A stretch of 64,000 nucleotides of DNA from Sporosarcina cyprini (lineage in GTDB: Bacteria > Bacillota > Bacilli > Bacillales_A > Planococcaceae): positions 88,001-152,000 of the forward strand of contig NZ_JAKMHX010000017.1 in the NCBI RefSeq assembly GCF_022048975.1, in the 5' to 3' direction. The notes below the pieces were generated by a model. It was not told the DNA's origin and searched no databases. It was given only the letters and a program-made list of their open reading frames with translations. This document shows positions 23,984 through 32,797 of the stretch, piece by piece (position 1 is the first letter of the stretch; each line of letters starts with the position of its first letter). The position numbers and the translations under genes were made by a program.

Positions 23984-25234
23984 TTAGAACGTGTTTCCGT
24001 CCCGAAGTACCATTTCAATTTCCACTAACTTGCCCTCTCGGTATACTTTCATCTTCATCGCGTCGCCGACTTGTTTCTCGTTATATAAATGCTTGCGCAA
24101 GCCGACCATGTCTTCGATTCTCTCCCCGTCCATCTCGACAATGACATCGTATTTTTGAACGCCTGCCGCTTCGGCTGGCGTATTCCGGAATACTTCCGTC
24201 ACGACCACGCCGTCCGTAATGTCTTTTGGCATCCGCAAGACATCTCGTTGTTGTGTCGAAGGGATATCACGAAGGTTCAGCAAGCTGACGCCCATCGTCG
24301 GACGATTGACCGTTCCCGTCTTCTCCAAATTCTCAATGACTGGCACCGCTACATTGATCGGAATCGCCAATCCGATCCCTTCTACAGTCTCTTGGGTAAT
24401 TTTCATGGAGTTAATGCCGACTAGCTGGCCTGCCAGATTGATAAGCGCGCCGCCGGAGTTTCCTGGATTGATGGCTGCATCGGTTTGGAGAACGTCCGCC
24501 TGCCAATCGATTGTTCCGTTTTTGTCCAGGTCGATCGGAATGGAACGGTCCTTTCCGGATACGACACCGACTGTTACCGATCCGGCAAAGCCTAAACCGA
24601 GCGGATTGCCGATCGCCATCACGGTCTCTCCGCGTTTCAATGCATCTGAATCGCCAAATTCGATTACTGTATCTACATGACTCGCATCGATTTCAACGAC
24701 TGCCAAATCGGTCCATACATCACTGCCGATCAGCTTCCCGTCTACTTTTGTTCCGTCATCGAATGTGACCTCAAGTCCTTGTGAGCCCTCTACGACATGA
24801 TGATTTGTTACGATATATGCCTTGCCTCCTTCCTTTTTATAAAGGACGCCGGAGCCTGTCCCTATTTCTCTCGTCGTTTCGGAAGAGGACCAGAAATCTC
24901 GTACAGTCTGTAAATTCGTAATACCGACGACCGCGTCCGCCACATCATTCACAATACCTGTTATATCCGTATTGATGTCGACAGATACGCGCTCGCTTTG
25001 TAAATTGTTCTGTCCCGTTTCTTCATGTTTCACAAGCGCCGCCTGATCCTGCTTGCCATTCATCGAATAGACGACAAGCCATACAATCAGTCCGCCTACA
25101 ATGGCGCCAAACAGTGCAGGCAAAAAGCCGCTCCGCCGTTTCGAAGGGCGCTGATACTGACGGTATGGTTCCTCTTTTCTTTCTTCGATTATCGGTTTTT
25201 CCTCTTCCCGGGATCCTTGATTGAATTCGTCCAT
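23984..25234 (-). CDS. htrC: HtrA-type trypsin-like serine protease
   Basis: This 416-residue membrane-anchored quality-control protease degrades misfolded proteins outside the membrane. It has a charged cytoplasmic N-terminus (residues 1-40), one membrane helix (about 41-57), a trypsin-like domain with catalytic H146 (TNHHVV), D176 (TDLAVV) and S260 (GNSGG), and a C-terminal PDZ domain (about 310-405). As in B. subtilis (yycK/htrC) it follows walJ, but a terminator lies between, so it likely has its own promoter and may be stress-inducible. Confidence 0.94.
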   Translation of the reverse strand: MDEFNQGSREEEKPIIEERKEEPYRQYQRPSKRRSGFLPALFGAIVGGLIVWLVVYSMNGKQDQAALVKHEETGQNNLQSERVSVDINTDITGIVNDVADAVVGITNLQTVRDFWSSSETTREIGTGSGVLYKKEGGKAYIVTNHHVVEGSQGLEVTFDDGTKVDGKLIGSDVWTDLAVVEIDASHVDTVIEFGDSDALKRGETVMAIGNPLGLGFAGSVTVGVVSGKDRSIPIDLDKNGTIDWQADVLQTDAAINPGNSGGALINLAGQLVGINSMKITQETVEGIGLAIPINVAVPVIENLEKTGTVNRPTMGVSLLNLRDIPSTQQRDVLRMPKDITDGVVVTEVFRNTPAEAAGVQKYDVIVEMDGERIEDMVGLRKHLYNEKQVGDAMKMKVYREGKLVEIEMVLRDGNTF

Positions 25235-25323
25235 TGGCCTCTCCCTTTCTTAGACAGATACACTCACTTTACCCTTAATCTTTAAAATTAAAAATGCCGC
25301 TTCTCATTTTCTCCTCGGCCAAA

Positions 25324-25370
25324 GAAAAAAGCACTCCAACAGCCGCATTTACGCCTCTGTTAAAGTGCTC
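25324..25370 (-). terminator. Terminator of the wal operon
   Basis: Just after the walJ stop on the minus strand, AGCACTTTAACAG pairs with CTGTTGGAGTGCT around a 14-base loop, followed by TTTTTTC. Confidence 0.85.
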
Positions 25371-25375
25371 TCGAT

Positions 25376-26164
25376 CTATACTGTCACGAGCTCCGTCGGC
25401 TTCTCAGCGTCCGTATCGAACAGATGAACATATTCGCCTGTCACGATACCGCATGTTTGCAGTGTCTGCGAAACGCTCATTCGTGCCAGGTCTTTCATAT
25501 TGTTATCTTTACTTAAATGGGACAAATAAATCCTCGTCTCTTTTAACGCTGCCACTTCGCTCATGGCAACCGCCGCATCTTCGTTGGAGACGTGACCTAC
25601 ATCGCTTAGTATCCGGCGCTTGACCGACCATGGATAACGTCCCATTTGGAGCATGCTTACATCGTGGTTGCTTTCAAAGACAAAAGCGTCTGCTCCGTGG
25701 ATATGGCCCTTCATCCGGTCGCTTACATATCCTGTGTCCGTAATCAATGCAAGCTTCCGGTCATTTTCATGAAAGACGTAAAACATCGGATCTGCCGCAT
25801 CATGCGAGACCGCGAATGATTGCACATCGAGCGAGCCGAATGATTGAACACTCTCCATGTCAAAATGGAATCGCTGCTCAGTCGGAATGTCTCCGACCAA
25901 TCCATCCATGGCCGCCCATGTTTTACGGTTTGCGTAAATTGGCATGCCATACCGGCGAGCCAGCACGCCGATCCCTTTAATATGGTCGCTATGCTCATGG
26001 GTCACAAAGATGCCATTCACTTCTTTCATTGAACGGCCAATGCTCTCCATTTGCTGCTCCATCCGCTTCGCACTTAAACCGGCGTCCACGAGGAATGCAT
26101 AACCATCTGTTTCTATATATATGGAATTGCCTGTACTTCCGCTGGCGAGCACACTAAAACGCAT
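25376..26164 (-). CDS. walJ: Metallo-beta-lactamase fold protein WalJ
   Basis: This 262-residue protein has the MBL signature [10 protein letters not shown] near residue 55 and downstream His/Asp metal ligands ([27 protein letters not shown]), matching WalJ/YycJ. Such proteins resemble MBL-fold nucleases; 5'-3' exonuclease activity has been reported for the family, and it links wall signalling with replication in B. subtilis. It is the last gene of walR-walK-walH-walI-walJ, 12 bp after walI, and starts at ATG 26164 with AAGGAG. Confidence 0.95.
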   Translation of the reverse strand: MRFSVLASGSTGNSIYIETDGYAFLVDAGLSAKRMEQQMESIGRSMKEVNGIFVTHEHSDHIKGIGVLARRYGMPIYANRKTWAAMDGLVGDIPTEQRFHFDMESVQSFGSLDVQSFAVSHDAADPMFYVFHENDRKLALITDTGYVSDRMKGHIHGADAFVFESNHDVSMLQMGRYPWSVKRRILSDVGHVSNEDAAVAMSEVAALKETRIYLSHLSKDNNMKDLARMSVSQTLQTCGIVTGEYVHLFDTDAEKPTELVTV

Positions 26165-26176
26165 CGCAAAAACTCC

Positions 26177-27007
26177 TTACTCTTCTTCGACTTCCGGGTC
26201 CTCTGTTTCTTGAGGCGGATCAAGATGGAACTCTATTACTTTTCCTTCAATCGCATTAATAAAGTGATCTTCCATCTCTCCATCTTTCAATTCTACATGA
26301 ACATTCCATGTCGGGGCAAATACTTGAGTTTCCTGTAATTGGACAAGCGTCGAGTAACCGAGCTTCACTTCACGAACTTTAGAATCCGGTTTAACATAGC
26401 CTCTTGTTACGAGAGAACCGACTGCTTCTACAGGCGTCAATAAATCTTTATGGTTATAATTCGAAAAGCTCTTCAGCATCTTTTGTGTATAGCCCGTAAT
26501 ATTCCCCTCATCGTCCCAATAGACGGTGAGCATGGCATTTGGGCTGAAATAAATCGGCTCCTCTCCTGCCACTTGGAAGAAGACCGCCTTCTGCTCGGTT
26601 TCATTGACTTCCCATAAGGTATATTCATTTCCGGCATATACATAATTCGCTAGAAAGTGATCAAATTGATAATGCTTATTTGCATCTTTCACTGCCAGAT
26701 CCGCTGTTAGCTTGGCTTGGATCATTGTATCATTCTCTAAGAGCACGATGGATTGATCTTTCAATCCTTCCAGTTCGTCTTTTGAAAAGGTAGCAATTTT
26801 AGCGGAAATATAGGACGATTTGGTTTTCACGTTTTGTGGAATATCGTACGTTATATTGTCCTGTTTCAATACCTCTTCAATAGACGTCCTACCGATCAGC
26901 GCCACATTTTGGGCATCTGAACGTTGTTTAAAGTAAAGGGTATATAGAAATATGTTCAGTATTGAAAAAACGACGATAAAAATCGTTTTGGTTTTATTCC
27001 AATCCAA
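26177..27007 (-). CDS. walI: WalK regulator WalI (YycI)
   Basis: This 276-residue single-pass membrane protein has a short cytoplasmic start (DWNKTKT), a membrane helix (IFIVVFSILNIFLYTLYF) and an extracytoplasmic domain of the YycI type. Together with WalH it restrains or tunes the WalK sensor through membrane-helix contacts. TTG 27007 is chosen: GGAGGTG lies six bases upstream, and it overlaps the end of walH by 14 bp, indicating coupled translation. Residues near the C-terminus are acidic (EDPEVEEE). Confidence 0.92.
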   Translation of the reverse strand: MDWNKTKTIFIVVFSILNIFLYTLYFKQRSDAQNVALIGRTSIEEVLKQDNITYDIPQNVKTKSSYISAKIATFSKDELEGLKDQSIVLLENDTMIQAKLTADLAVKDANKHYQFDHFLANYVYAGNEYTLWEVNETEQKAVFFQVAGEEPIYFSPNAMLTVYWDDEGNITGYTQKMLKSFSNYNHKDLLTPVEAVGSLVTRGYVKPDSKVREVKLGYSTLVQLQETQVFAPTWNVHVELKDGEMEDHFINAIEGKVIEFHLDPPQETEDPEVEEE

Positions 27008-28322
27008 TCGGCTCACCTCCAAACTGTTCAGGTGAATAACGGATCCATTTTTGTTTGGATAAATAAAACCATCCTGGCTCCATAATGTATAGCTGCCGCT
27101 CCGTGTCATGCCGCATCGTATAGCCTAAAGTGAGATCCACTACATTTTTGAACTCCGACTTATTGGCATGTCTCATCGTCTCCGCTACATCTGTGCCGGA
27201 AGCCAGCTCTACTTCATCCTCCGTCAACCATTCATCCAGCGTATAATACGGCCGGCTGTATTGTTGAATTCGATTGACTCCGTAGTTCACGGTGATCTCA
27301 GTCACTCCGGAGGAATCACTACTATGCACGGGCAACCCGTCCATGGATAATTGGAATTTCACATAATGCGAACGTTGCCCCATATAAACGAATCGGTATG
27401 AATCGGTCCAGCCACCATGCTCATTGATGGAATCGAGCACATCCTTGAATAGCTCGGAAGGAGCTGCAGGATTCGTGTTTTGGGCATCCGGATGAACGAA
27501 ATTCAACGTTTTCTTTTCCGTATCCACAATCATTTTGGCCACGTTGTCGCCATACTCCTCGTGATTGGAATCGACCGGGCTCCTGCGTACCGCATTGGGA
27601 TCGTTAAATAATGCATTGCGGAACCGTGTTGGGCTTACTTCCTGCTGAAAGAATGTCTTCTCCTTTAGAACGACCGGCTGGCTAGGAACAGCGATATACT
27701 GCTGATCACTCGTACTCACTTTCTCATAATCAGGCAAATCCTTGCTGTCCAGAGCGATCACTTTATAGGAATTCAAGAATTCATCCGCGATGACTTTTCC
27801 CTGATAATGGTCTCCCGTCAAATGATTGATGAAGTGCACCTTGAAATTATTCTCCGAGGCATACCATTCCACGACGATCCGATCGAAGGTAGCCTCTGGA
27901 AGATTCGGTTCCTCTATGTTCAAGAGGACATCATAGATTGGCAGGGGAACATTCCCTTCGAAAAATAGTGTCATGCGGTTTGGTTCACTTAAAAACTCAT
28001 TAAACTTTTTCTGGTTCATTTCTTGAGGTGACTTGGAAAACTCCGTCACTCGCCAATGAGACATTTCATATAGAAATACATCGATCTCTTTTTCTTCCAT
28101 CGTCCCTTTTAGCCCCGTTTCGGAATGGACAATCAATTTATACGGCTTGACCAGTTCCCGGATCGACAGCTGTTTGGCGATCGATGTATCGACGGTTGAT
28201 GTTGGTTCAATCGGGTCATAATTGGGCGTATACGTCCAGATGGAGAACGTGAACGCGATACTTAAAAGTACGAGCAGCAACAAGACGATCGATTTGATCG
28301 GCTCTATATATTTCAACCCCAC
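26994..28322 (-). CDS. walH: WalK regulator WalH (YycH)
   Basis: This 442-residue protein has a short cytoplasmic N-terminus, one membrane helix (IVLLLLVLLSIAFTFSIW, residues 12-29) and a large extracytoplasmic region of YycH type (three-domain in known structures). In B. subtilis it interacts with WalI and WalK to modulate kinase activity. It starts at GTG 28322, inside the end of walK (10-bp overlap), with GAGG upstream. The overlap with both neighbours supports a single coupled operon. Confidence 0.93.
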   Translation of the reverse strand: MGLKYIEPIKSIVLLLLVLLSIAFTFSIWTYTPNYDPIEPTSTVDTSIAKQLSIRELVKPYKLIVHSETGLKGTMEEKEIDVFLYEMSHWRVTEFSKSPQEMNQKKFNEFLSEPNRMTLFFEGNVPLPIYDVLLNIEEPNLPEATFDRIVVEWYASENNFKVHFINHLTGDHYQGKVIADEFLNSYKVIALDSKDLPDYEKVSTSDQQYIAVPSQPVVLKEKTFFQQEVSPTRFRNALFNDPNAVRRSPVDSNHEEYGDNVAKMIVDTEKKTLNFVHPDAQNTNPAAPSELFKDVLDSINEHGGWTDSYRFVYMGQRSHYVKFQLSMDGLPVHSSDSSGVTEITVNYGVNRIQQYSRPYYTLDEWLTEDEVELASGTDVAETMRHANKSEFKNVVDLTLGYTMRHDTERQLYIMEPGWFYLSKQKWIRYSPEQFGGEPIGLE

Positions 28323-30142
28323 TCACCGTCCTCTTGTTGTTGTTCGTAAGGTAGTGTGAAAAAGATGGTCGTTCCTTTCCCTTCTTCACTTTCCGCCCAA
28401 ATGTCTCCGCCATGGGCATTGATCATTTCCTTTGCTATGGCAAGTCCAAGACCTGTCCCGCCCATCGCTCTGGATCTGGCTCGATCCGCGCGGTAGAAAC
28501 GTTCAAAAATCCGGGTGACATTCGCTTTCGGGATACCCATGCCGTCATCGGAAATCATCACTTTAATGAAATCTCCGGACGTCGTCACACCAAAACGGAC
28601 GTCGCCACCATCTGGCGAATATTTCAGGGCATTGGAAATGATATTGTCGATGACTTGCGTCAGCTTATCTGGGTCAATCTCGACAAATAGATCTTCCCTC
28701 GGCAGCAATCGTTTGAAATGGACATTTTGAGACTTGGAGAATTCGAAACGTTCAATGATGGAGTTGAAGAAATGATTGAACTCCACCCACTCCGTATCCA
28801 ATTCATATTCTTTGCTGTCCATCCGGGACAATTTCAATAAGTCATTGACGAGCCGGATCATCCGCTCAGTTTCTGTTTGGGTGACGCGCAAGAAATTCGG
28901 TGCGATATCTTCGCTTTTCCATGCGCCATCCGCCAGCGCATCCAAGTAGCTCCTCATCGTTGTGAGCGGCGTCCGCAATTCATGGGAGACATTCGAAACG
29001 AATTCCCTTCGCTCCATATCAATCTTCTCTTGTTCGGTATTGTCATGAAGCACAACGATTAATCCATTCACAAAGCCTGTTTCCCTTTGGGTGACAGAGA
29101 AGGTCGCACGCAGAATATACGGCTGTTCTTCCGTACTGAAATCAAGGGCGATCGATTCCTTCATCTGAATCAAATCCTCGAAGGCGTATTCCTGTTCTAA
29201 GCCGAGAACGCTCGTAATCGGTCGATTTAATACGACGTCGCGGGTTACACGCAGCATCATCAACGCAGAGTCATTGATCAGGCTGATGCGCCCTTTCCGA
29301 TCGGTCGATATGACGCCGTCGGTCATATTTTCTAGGACCGAAGCGAGCTTGCGCTGCTCACTCTCGGTCGTCGACTGCGATTCCTGAAGCTGATTTGTCA
29401 GATGGTTGAAAGCAATCGCGAGCTGTCCCATTTCATCATTGCCATAGACATGAACCTTCCTCGAGAAGTTCCCCTTGGCCATCGCCTGCGCCTGGCGTCT
29501 CATATCGGAAATCGGCCTTGTGAAGGTCTGGGCGATAAATATACCGATGATAATAGTAATCGTCAGGGATACCGCTACCCCTCCTGCGAGGATCTGGTTG
29601 ATTTCATCGATTTGCTTATATACTTTTTCAATATTTGCCTCGACATAAAGCGTCCCTAAGATTTCGTTGCCGTCCATGATCGGCTTCACTTTGACGAAAA
29701 CCCGTTTTCTATTCCTTGGATCCAGATTCGTCGAATCCACATCCGCTTCGGTCGTCATCGCTTTTCGGACAATGTCCTCTTTCATCGTTTGGTTTTCCAA
29801 CCCACGATTTTCGAGCACTGATGTCGCCAAAATCTTATACTTTGCATTGATTACCCGTATTTCATTAATATCTTCCGAAGTAAAACCCGAAAGGACGGTC
29901 CGAAGACTGTTCTTTTCAGAATTCGGATCGTCCGCGGACCGTTCTTTTAATAATTCTTCACGCACACTGAATGCAACTAGATTCAACCGATCCTCTAAGG
30001 AAGTCGTAAAGTTTGTCTTCAGTGCATGCTCCAGCTCACGGGCGAAATAAAGCCCGATCACTTCCATCGCAATGATGATAAGCATGATGTAGATCAGGAC
30101 GACCTTTGTATGGATGGAGCGGAAAAAACCGACCTTTTGCAT
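28313..30142 (-). CDS. walK: Cell-wall sensor histidine kinase WalK
   Basis: This 609-residue kinase governs wall hydrolase expression with WalR. Domains in order: membrane helix 1 (13-33), extracytoplasmic PAS-like sensor (35-180), membrane helix 2 (183-205), HAMP (206-258), cytoplasmic PAS (263-370), HisKA with phospho-acceptor H387 in SHELRTP, and HATPase with N, G1 (DDGMGIP) and G2 (GGTGLGLAI) boxes. Architecture and length match B. subtilis WalK (about 611). It begins 3 bp after walR ends. It is probably essential. Confidence 0.97.
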   Translation of the reverse strand: MQKVGFFRSIHTKVVLIYIMLIIIAMEVIGLYFARELEHALKTNFTTSLEDRLNLVAFSVREELLKERSADDPNSEKNSLRTVLSGFTSEDINEIRVINAKYKILATSVLENRGLENQTMKEDIVRKAMTTEADVDSTNLDPRNRKRVFVKVKPIMDGNEILGTLYVEANIEKVYKQIDEINQILAGGVAVSLTITIIIGIFIAQTFTRPISDMRRQAQAMAKGNFSRKVHVYGNDEMGQLAIAFNHLTNQLQESQSTTESEQRKLASVLENMTDGVISTDRKGRISLINDSALMMLRVTRDVVLNRPITSVLGLEQEYAFEDLIQMKESIALDFSTEEQPYILRATFSVTQRETGFVNGLIVVLHDNTEQEKIDMERREFVSNVSHELRTPLTTMRSYLDALADGAWKSEDIAPNFLRVTQTETERMIRLVNDLLKLSRMDSKEYELDTEWVEFNHFFNSIIERFEFSKSQNVHFKRLLPREDLFVEIDPDKLTQVIDNIISNALKYSPDGGDVRFGVTTSGDFIKVMISDDGMGIPKANVTRIFERFYRADRARSRAMGGTGLGLAIAKEMINAHGGDIWAESEEGKGTTIFFTLPYEQQQEDGEWG

Positions 30143-30145
30143 TGG

Positions 30146-30856
30146 TTACTCCTGCTCTGGGTCACGCAAATAATATCCGACCCCTCGCCTTGTCACAATC
30201 CATGTCGGATGGCTCGGCGTATCTTCAATCTTCTCACGCAGCCGGCGGATTGTTACATCCACTGTTCGCACATCACCGTAATAATCATAGCCCCAAACCG
30301 TTTGCAACAAATGCTCCCGTGTCATCACCTGGCCGATATGCTTCGCCAAGTAATGGAGCAATTCGAATTCCCGGTGTGTCAATTCAATCGTTTCGCCTCT
30401 TTTTTGTACTAAATAAGCGTCCGGCTGAATGACTAGACTGCCGACAGCGATATCGTTGGACACCTCTTCCTGCTCTTCGGAAGCAGCTTTGGAATGTCTG
30501 CGCAAGTTCGCTTTTACTCTTGCGATCAATTCACGTGTTCCAAATGGTTTTGTTACATAGTCATCTGCGCCAAGCTCCAGACCGAGCACCTTGTCGATCT
30601 CCGAATCCTTGGCAGTCAGCATAATAATCGGGAAATCGTATTTCTTCCGGACTTCCCGGCATACCTCCATGCCGTCGCGCTTTGGAAGCATAATGTCGAG
30701 CAGCATGATATCCGGCTGGATTTCCTCCACCTTTTCCAATGCTTGTTCTCCATCATAAGCACAGTGGACGGTAAACCCTTCCTTCTTCAAATTGAACTCT
30801 ATAATATCTGCAATTGGTTTTTCATCATCTACAACTAAAATTGTCTTATCTTGCAT
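30146..30856 (-). CDS. walR: Cell-wall response regulator WalR
   Basis: This 236-residue OmpR-type response regulator has a receiver domain with acidic pocket D10/D11, phospho-acceptor D54 (LLDIMLP) and K in TAKDS, and a C-terminal winged helix ending in the recognition segment [12 protein letters not shown]. It binds TGTWAH-N5-TGTWAH repeats before autolysin and wall genes. It is the first gene of the wal operon. In B. subtilis purA lies just upstream; here an M23 peptidase gene does. Confidence 0.98.
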   Translation of the reverse strand: MQDKTILVVDDEKPIADIIEFNLKKEGFTVHCAYDGEQALEKVEEIQPDIMLLDIMLPKRDGMEVCREVRKKYDFPIIMLTAKDSEIDKVLGLELGADDYVTKPFGTRELIARVKANLRRHSKAASEEQEEVSNDIAVGSLVIQPDAYLVQKRGETIELTHREFELLHYLAKHIGQVMTREHLLQTVWGYDYYGDVRTVDVTIRRLREKIEDTPSHPTWIVTRRGVGYYLRDPEQE

Positions 30857-30981
30857 GGCCCCTACCCTTTCCCGCCAGTTGGCGATGCTCTCTTATAGTT
30901 TACTCTATCATTGTTGCAATGAATTCGCACGCTCTAATCATTGCCATTCATAGGCTTGCTGTCTAGTTCCCTTCTCTAGTA

Positions 30982-30997
30982 TTTCCCGGGGAATATT
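30982..30997. promoter_or_regulatory. Noc-binding-site-like 16-mer (one mismatch)
   Basis: TATTTCCCGGGGAATA differs from the Noc consensus TATTTCCCGGGAAATA at one base. It sits in the 231-bp gap between the M23 peptidase gene and walR. The gap otherwise holds the M23 terminator and the presumed walR promoter. Confidence 0.45.
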
Positions 30998-31042
30998 TCA
31001 TCAAACTTCGCCACTAAACGACAATGGATGTCGGAACAAATT

Positions 31043-31070
31043 AAAAAGGAGGACACGCATGCGGTGTCCG
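31043..31070 (-). terminator. Terminator of the M23 peptidase gene
   Basis: On the minus strand GGACAC-CGCATGC-GTGTCC is followed by TCCTTTTT, about 20 bp after the stop. Confidence 0.75.
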
Positions 31071-31087
31071 TCCCTGTTGTCCTCTTA

Positions 31088-32557
31088 TTATTCTAGCACA
31101 GATAAAGGATTGATGTTGCTTCCGCCCTTGAACACTTCAAAATGAAGATGCATGCCTGTTGAGCGGCCTGTTGAGCCCATGACACCGATTTTAGATCCTT
31201 GCGGCACTGTTTGTCCCACTTTCACATCGATGGATGAGAGGTGCGCATACAAGGTTTCATAGCCATTATTATGTGTGATGACGATTCGGTTTCCATAGGT
31301 GCTGTGATACCCTACATCCGTTACGACTCCATTGTCCGCAGCAAGGATATCACGTGAGGATGGGCGGGCAATATCAATTCCTTCATGTACCCGGCCCCAT
31401 CGGTAGCCACGCTGGCTGGAGACATATCCTCCGACAGTCGGCCAAATAAATTCTCCTGTTCCTCTGGAAGGAATTACTTTCGTTCCGACAACCGTCACTT
31501 CATCGACCGGTTCTTGAAGGACATGTTCCTCGGTGATGGAAGTACCGACAACGGCTCCGTTCTGCTTGCGGATTAACCGCGTTACCATCTTTTTACCGTC
31601 AGTCCCTTGTTGTTTCACGTGATCCTCGCCCTTGAACGCCGTGTCGTCCTCTTCGGTCACTTTTTTGAAGGCGATCGGTTCCATTTGCTTTGCTTCGTAA
31701 TGAACTTCGACAGTTACAAACGGTTCCAGAACAGTAACATTCAATTCATCTCCGACATGAAGGAGTGTGTCTTCATTCAGGGATGGGTTTAATGTTAGCA
31801 ATTCAGCCGTGGATAGATTATGGGCAACCGCAATGGAGCCCAGCACGTCCCCGGATTGCACTTTATACTTCTTCTCTTCGAGCGTCCCTTTATTTAATAG
31901 CTTCAATGCTTTATTTACACTTAATACGTCCTCTGGATCGGCCAAACCATCCATCGGCTGTACGTCTGAACTGAAAACGATTTCAGAAATTCTTGTTTCA
32001 TCTTCCTTCAAATCGGGTATCGGTTGTTCAGAGGTAGTGCGTGCTTCAAACTCAGCAAGTTCCGCCTCTGTTACAGATTGCAGCTTCAACTGTCGAAGCA
32101 CTTCATCATAAGCTTGTTTATCTTTTACATAGAAAGCCGTCTTCCCACCGATTTGGACACCGACAGCTTCTGATTGGACGGTTAGCACTTCATCCAATTT
32201 ATCAAACACGGCCTGTTCTTCTGTACCTGCCGTGAACACTTTCTCGGGAACAATCGATAATTCAGTGCCGATCGTTAATGGCAAATTCCCAAAGTCAGCC
32301 GCCACTTCCTTAATCTTCGCCTCTTTCAGCCGATCAAGCTTTTCCTTATCCTCAATCATTCCGACATAGGTTCCATTCGTATAGACATGGTAGACCGTAT
32401 GAAGGCTGCCTTCGTCATTTGCTGAAGCATGGCCTGCCGTCAAACCCCACCCGCATAACAGGATGGCCAGTATTGAAAGTTTATGTATTGGTTCTAGTAA
32501 TCGATGTTTCATTTGGAATGGGCTTTTACTGCTTCCCGTCTCCGCATTGCGTTTCAT
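31088..32557 (-). CDS. M23 family peptidase with LysM and G5 domains
   Basis: This 489-residue exported wall hydrolase would cut peptidoglycan cross-bridges or stem peptides. A signal peptide (hydrophobic LSILAILLCGWGLTAG, cleavage near ASA) is followed by a helical region, LysM (about 230-275, YKVQSGDVLGSIAVAHNLS), G5 (about 280-360) and the M23 LytM-type zinc domain (about 375-489, HEGIDIARP, LYAHLS, HLHFEVF; zinc ligands H, D, H). AAGGAG precedes ATG 32557. It stands alone, directly upstream of walR, whose product commonly controls such hydrolases. Confidence 0.93.
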   Translation of the reverse strand: MKRNAETGSSKSPFQMKHRLLEPIHKLSILAILLCGWGLTAGHASANDEGSLHTVYHVYTNGTYVGMIEDKEKLDRLKEAKIKEVAADFGNLPLTIGTELSIVPEKVFTAGTEEQAVFDKLDEVLTVQSEAVGVQIGGKTAFYVKDKQAYDEVLRQLKLQSVTEAELAEFEARTTSEQPIPDLKEDETRISEIVFSSDVQPMDGLADPEDVLSVNKALKLLNKGTLEEKKYKVQSGDVLGSIAVAHNLSTAELLTLNPSLNEDTLLHVGDELNVTVLEPFVTVEVHYEAKQMEPIAFKKVTEEDDTAFKGEDHVKQQGTDGKKMVTRLIRKQNGAVVGTSITEEHVLQEPVDEVTVVGTKVIPSRGTGEFIWPTVGGYVSSQRGYRWGRVHEGIDIARPSSRDILAADNGVVTDVGYHSTYGNRIVITHNNGYETLYAHLSSIDVKVGQTVPQGSKIGVMGSTGRSTGMHLHFEVFKGGSNINPLSVLE

Positions 32558-32709
32558 CCTACAAGACTCCTTCCATCTATCAACAAGAAGTCGATTCTTA
32601 CATAACGACTCCTACTTTTTTCACACTTCTCTAATTTAACATAAGCAATCTATCTCTTGTTCGTTTGTCCTTTTTTGTAATGTATTTGTATTATTCCAAC
32701 CAATTAATC

Positions 32710-32741
32710 TTAGTTATTACCATTTAAAGGTAAATAACTAA
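32710..32741. promoter_or_regulatory. Inverted repeat between dnaB and the M23 gene
   Basis: TTAGTTATTACC and GGTAAATAACTAA are inverted around ATTTAAA with one unpaired base. It lies about 150 bp upstream of the M23 start and beside the dnaB terminator. It could be an operator or a weak hairpin. Confidence 0.35.
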
Positions 32742-32743
32742 TA

Positions 32744-32793
32744 GAAAAACCGCAGGACTCTCGAGAAGCTGTCTCGATGTATCCTGCGGTTTG
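32744..32793 (-). terminator. Terminator of dnaB
   Basis: On the minus strand AAACCGCAGGA and TCCTGCGGTTT form an 11-bp stem enclosing a second small hairpin, followed by T residues, five bases after the dnaB stop. Confidence 0.82.
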
Positions 32794-32797
32794 GTAG

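Noticed and set aside
31611..31626. parS-like half site in the M23 gene
   Set aside because: TGTTTCACGTGATCCT matches the left half only, with three mismatches on the right, inside a coding region.
32676..32692. WalR box upstream of the M23 peptidase gene
   Set aside because: TGTAAT-N5-TGTATT has one mismatch and points away from the gene, in an AT-rich tract where such matches are common.
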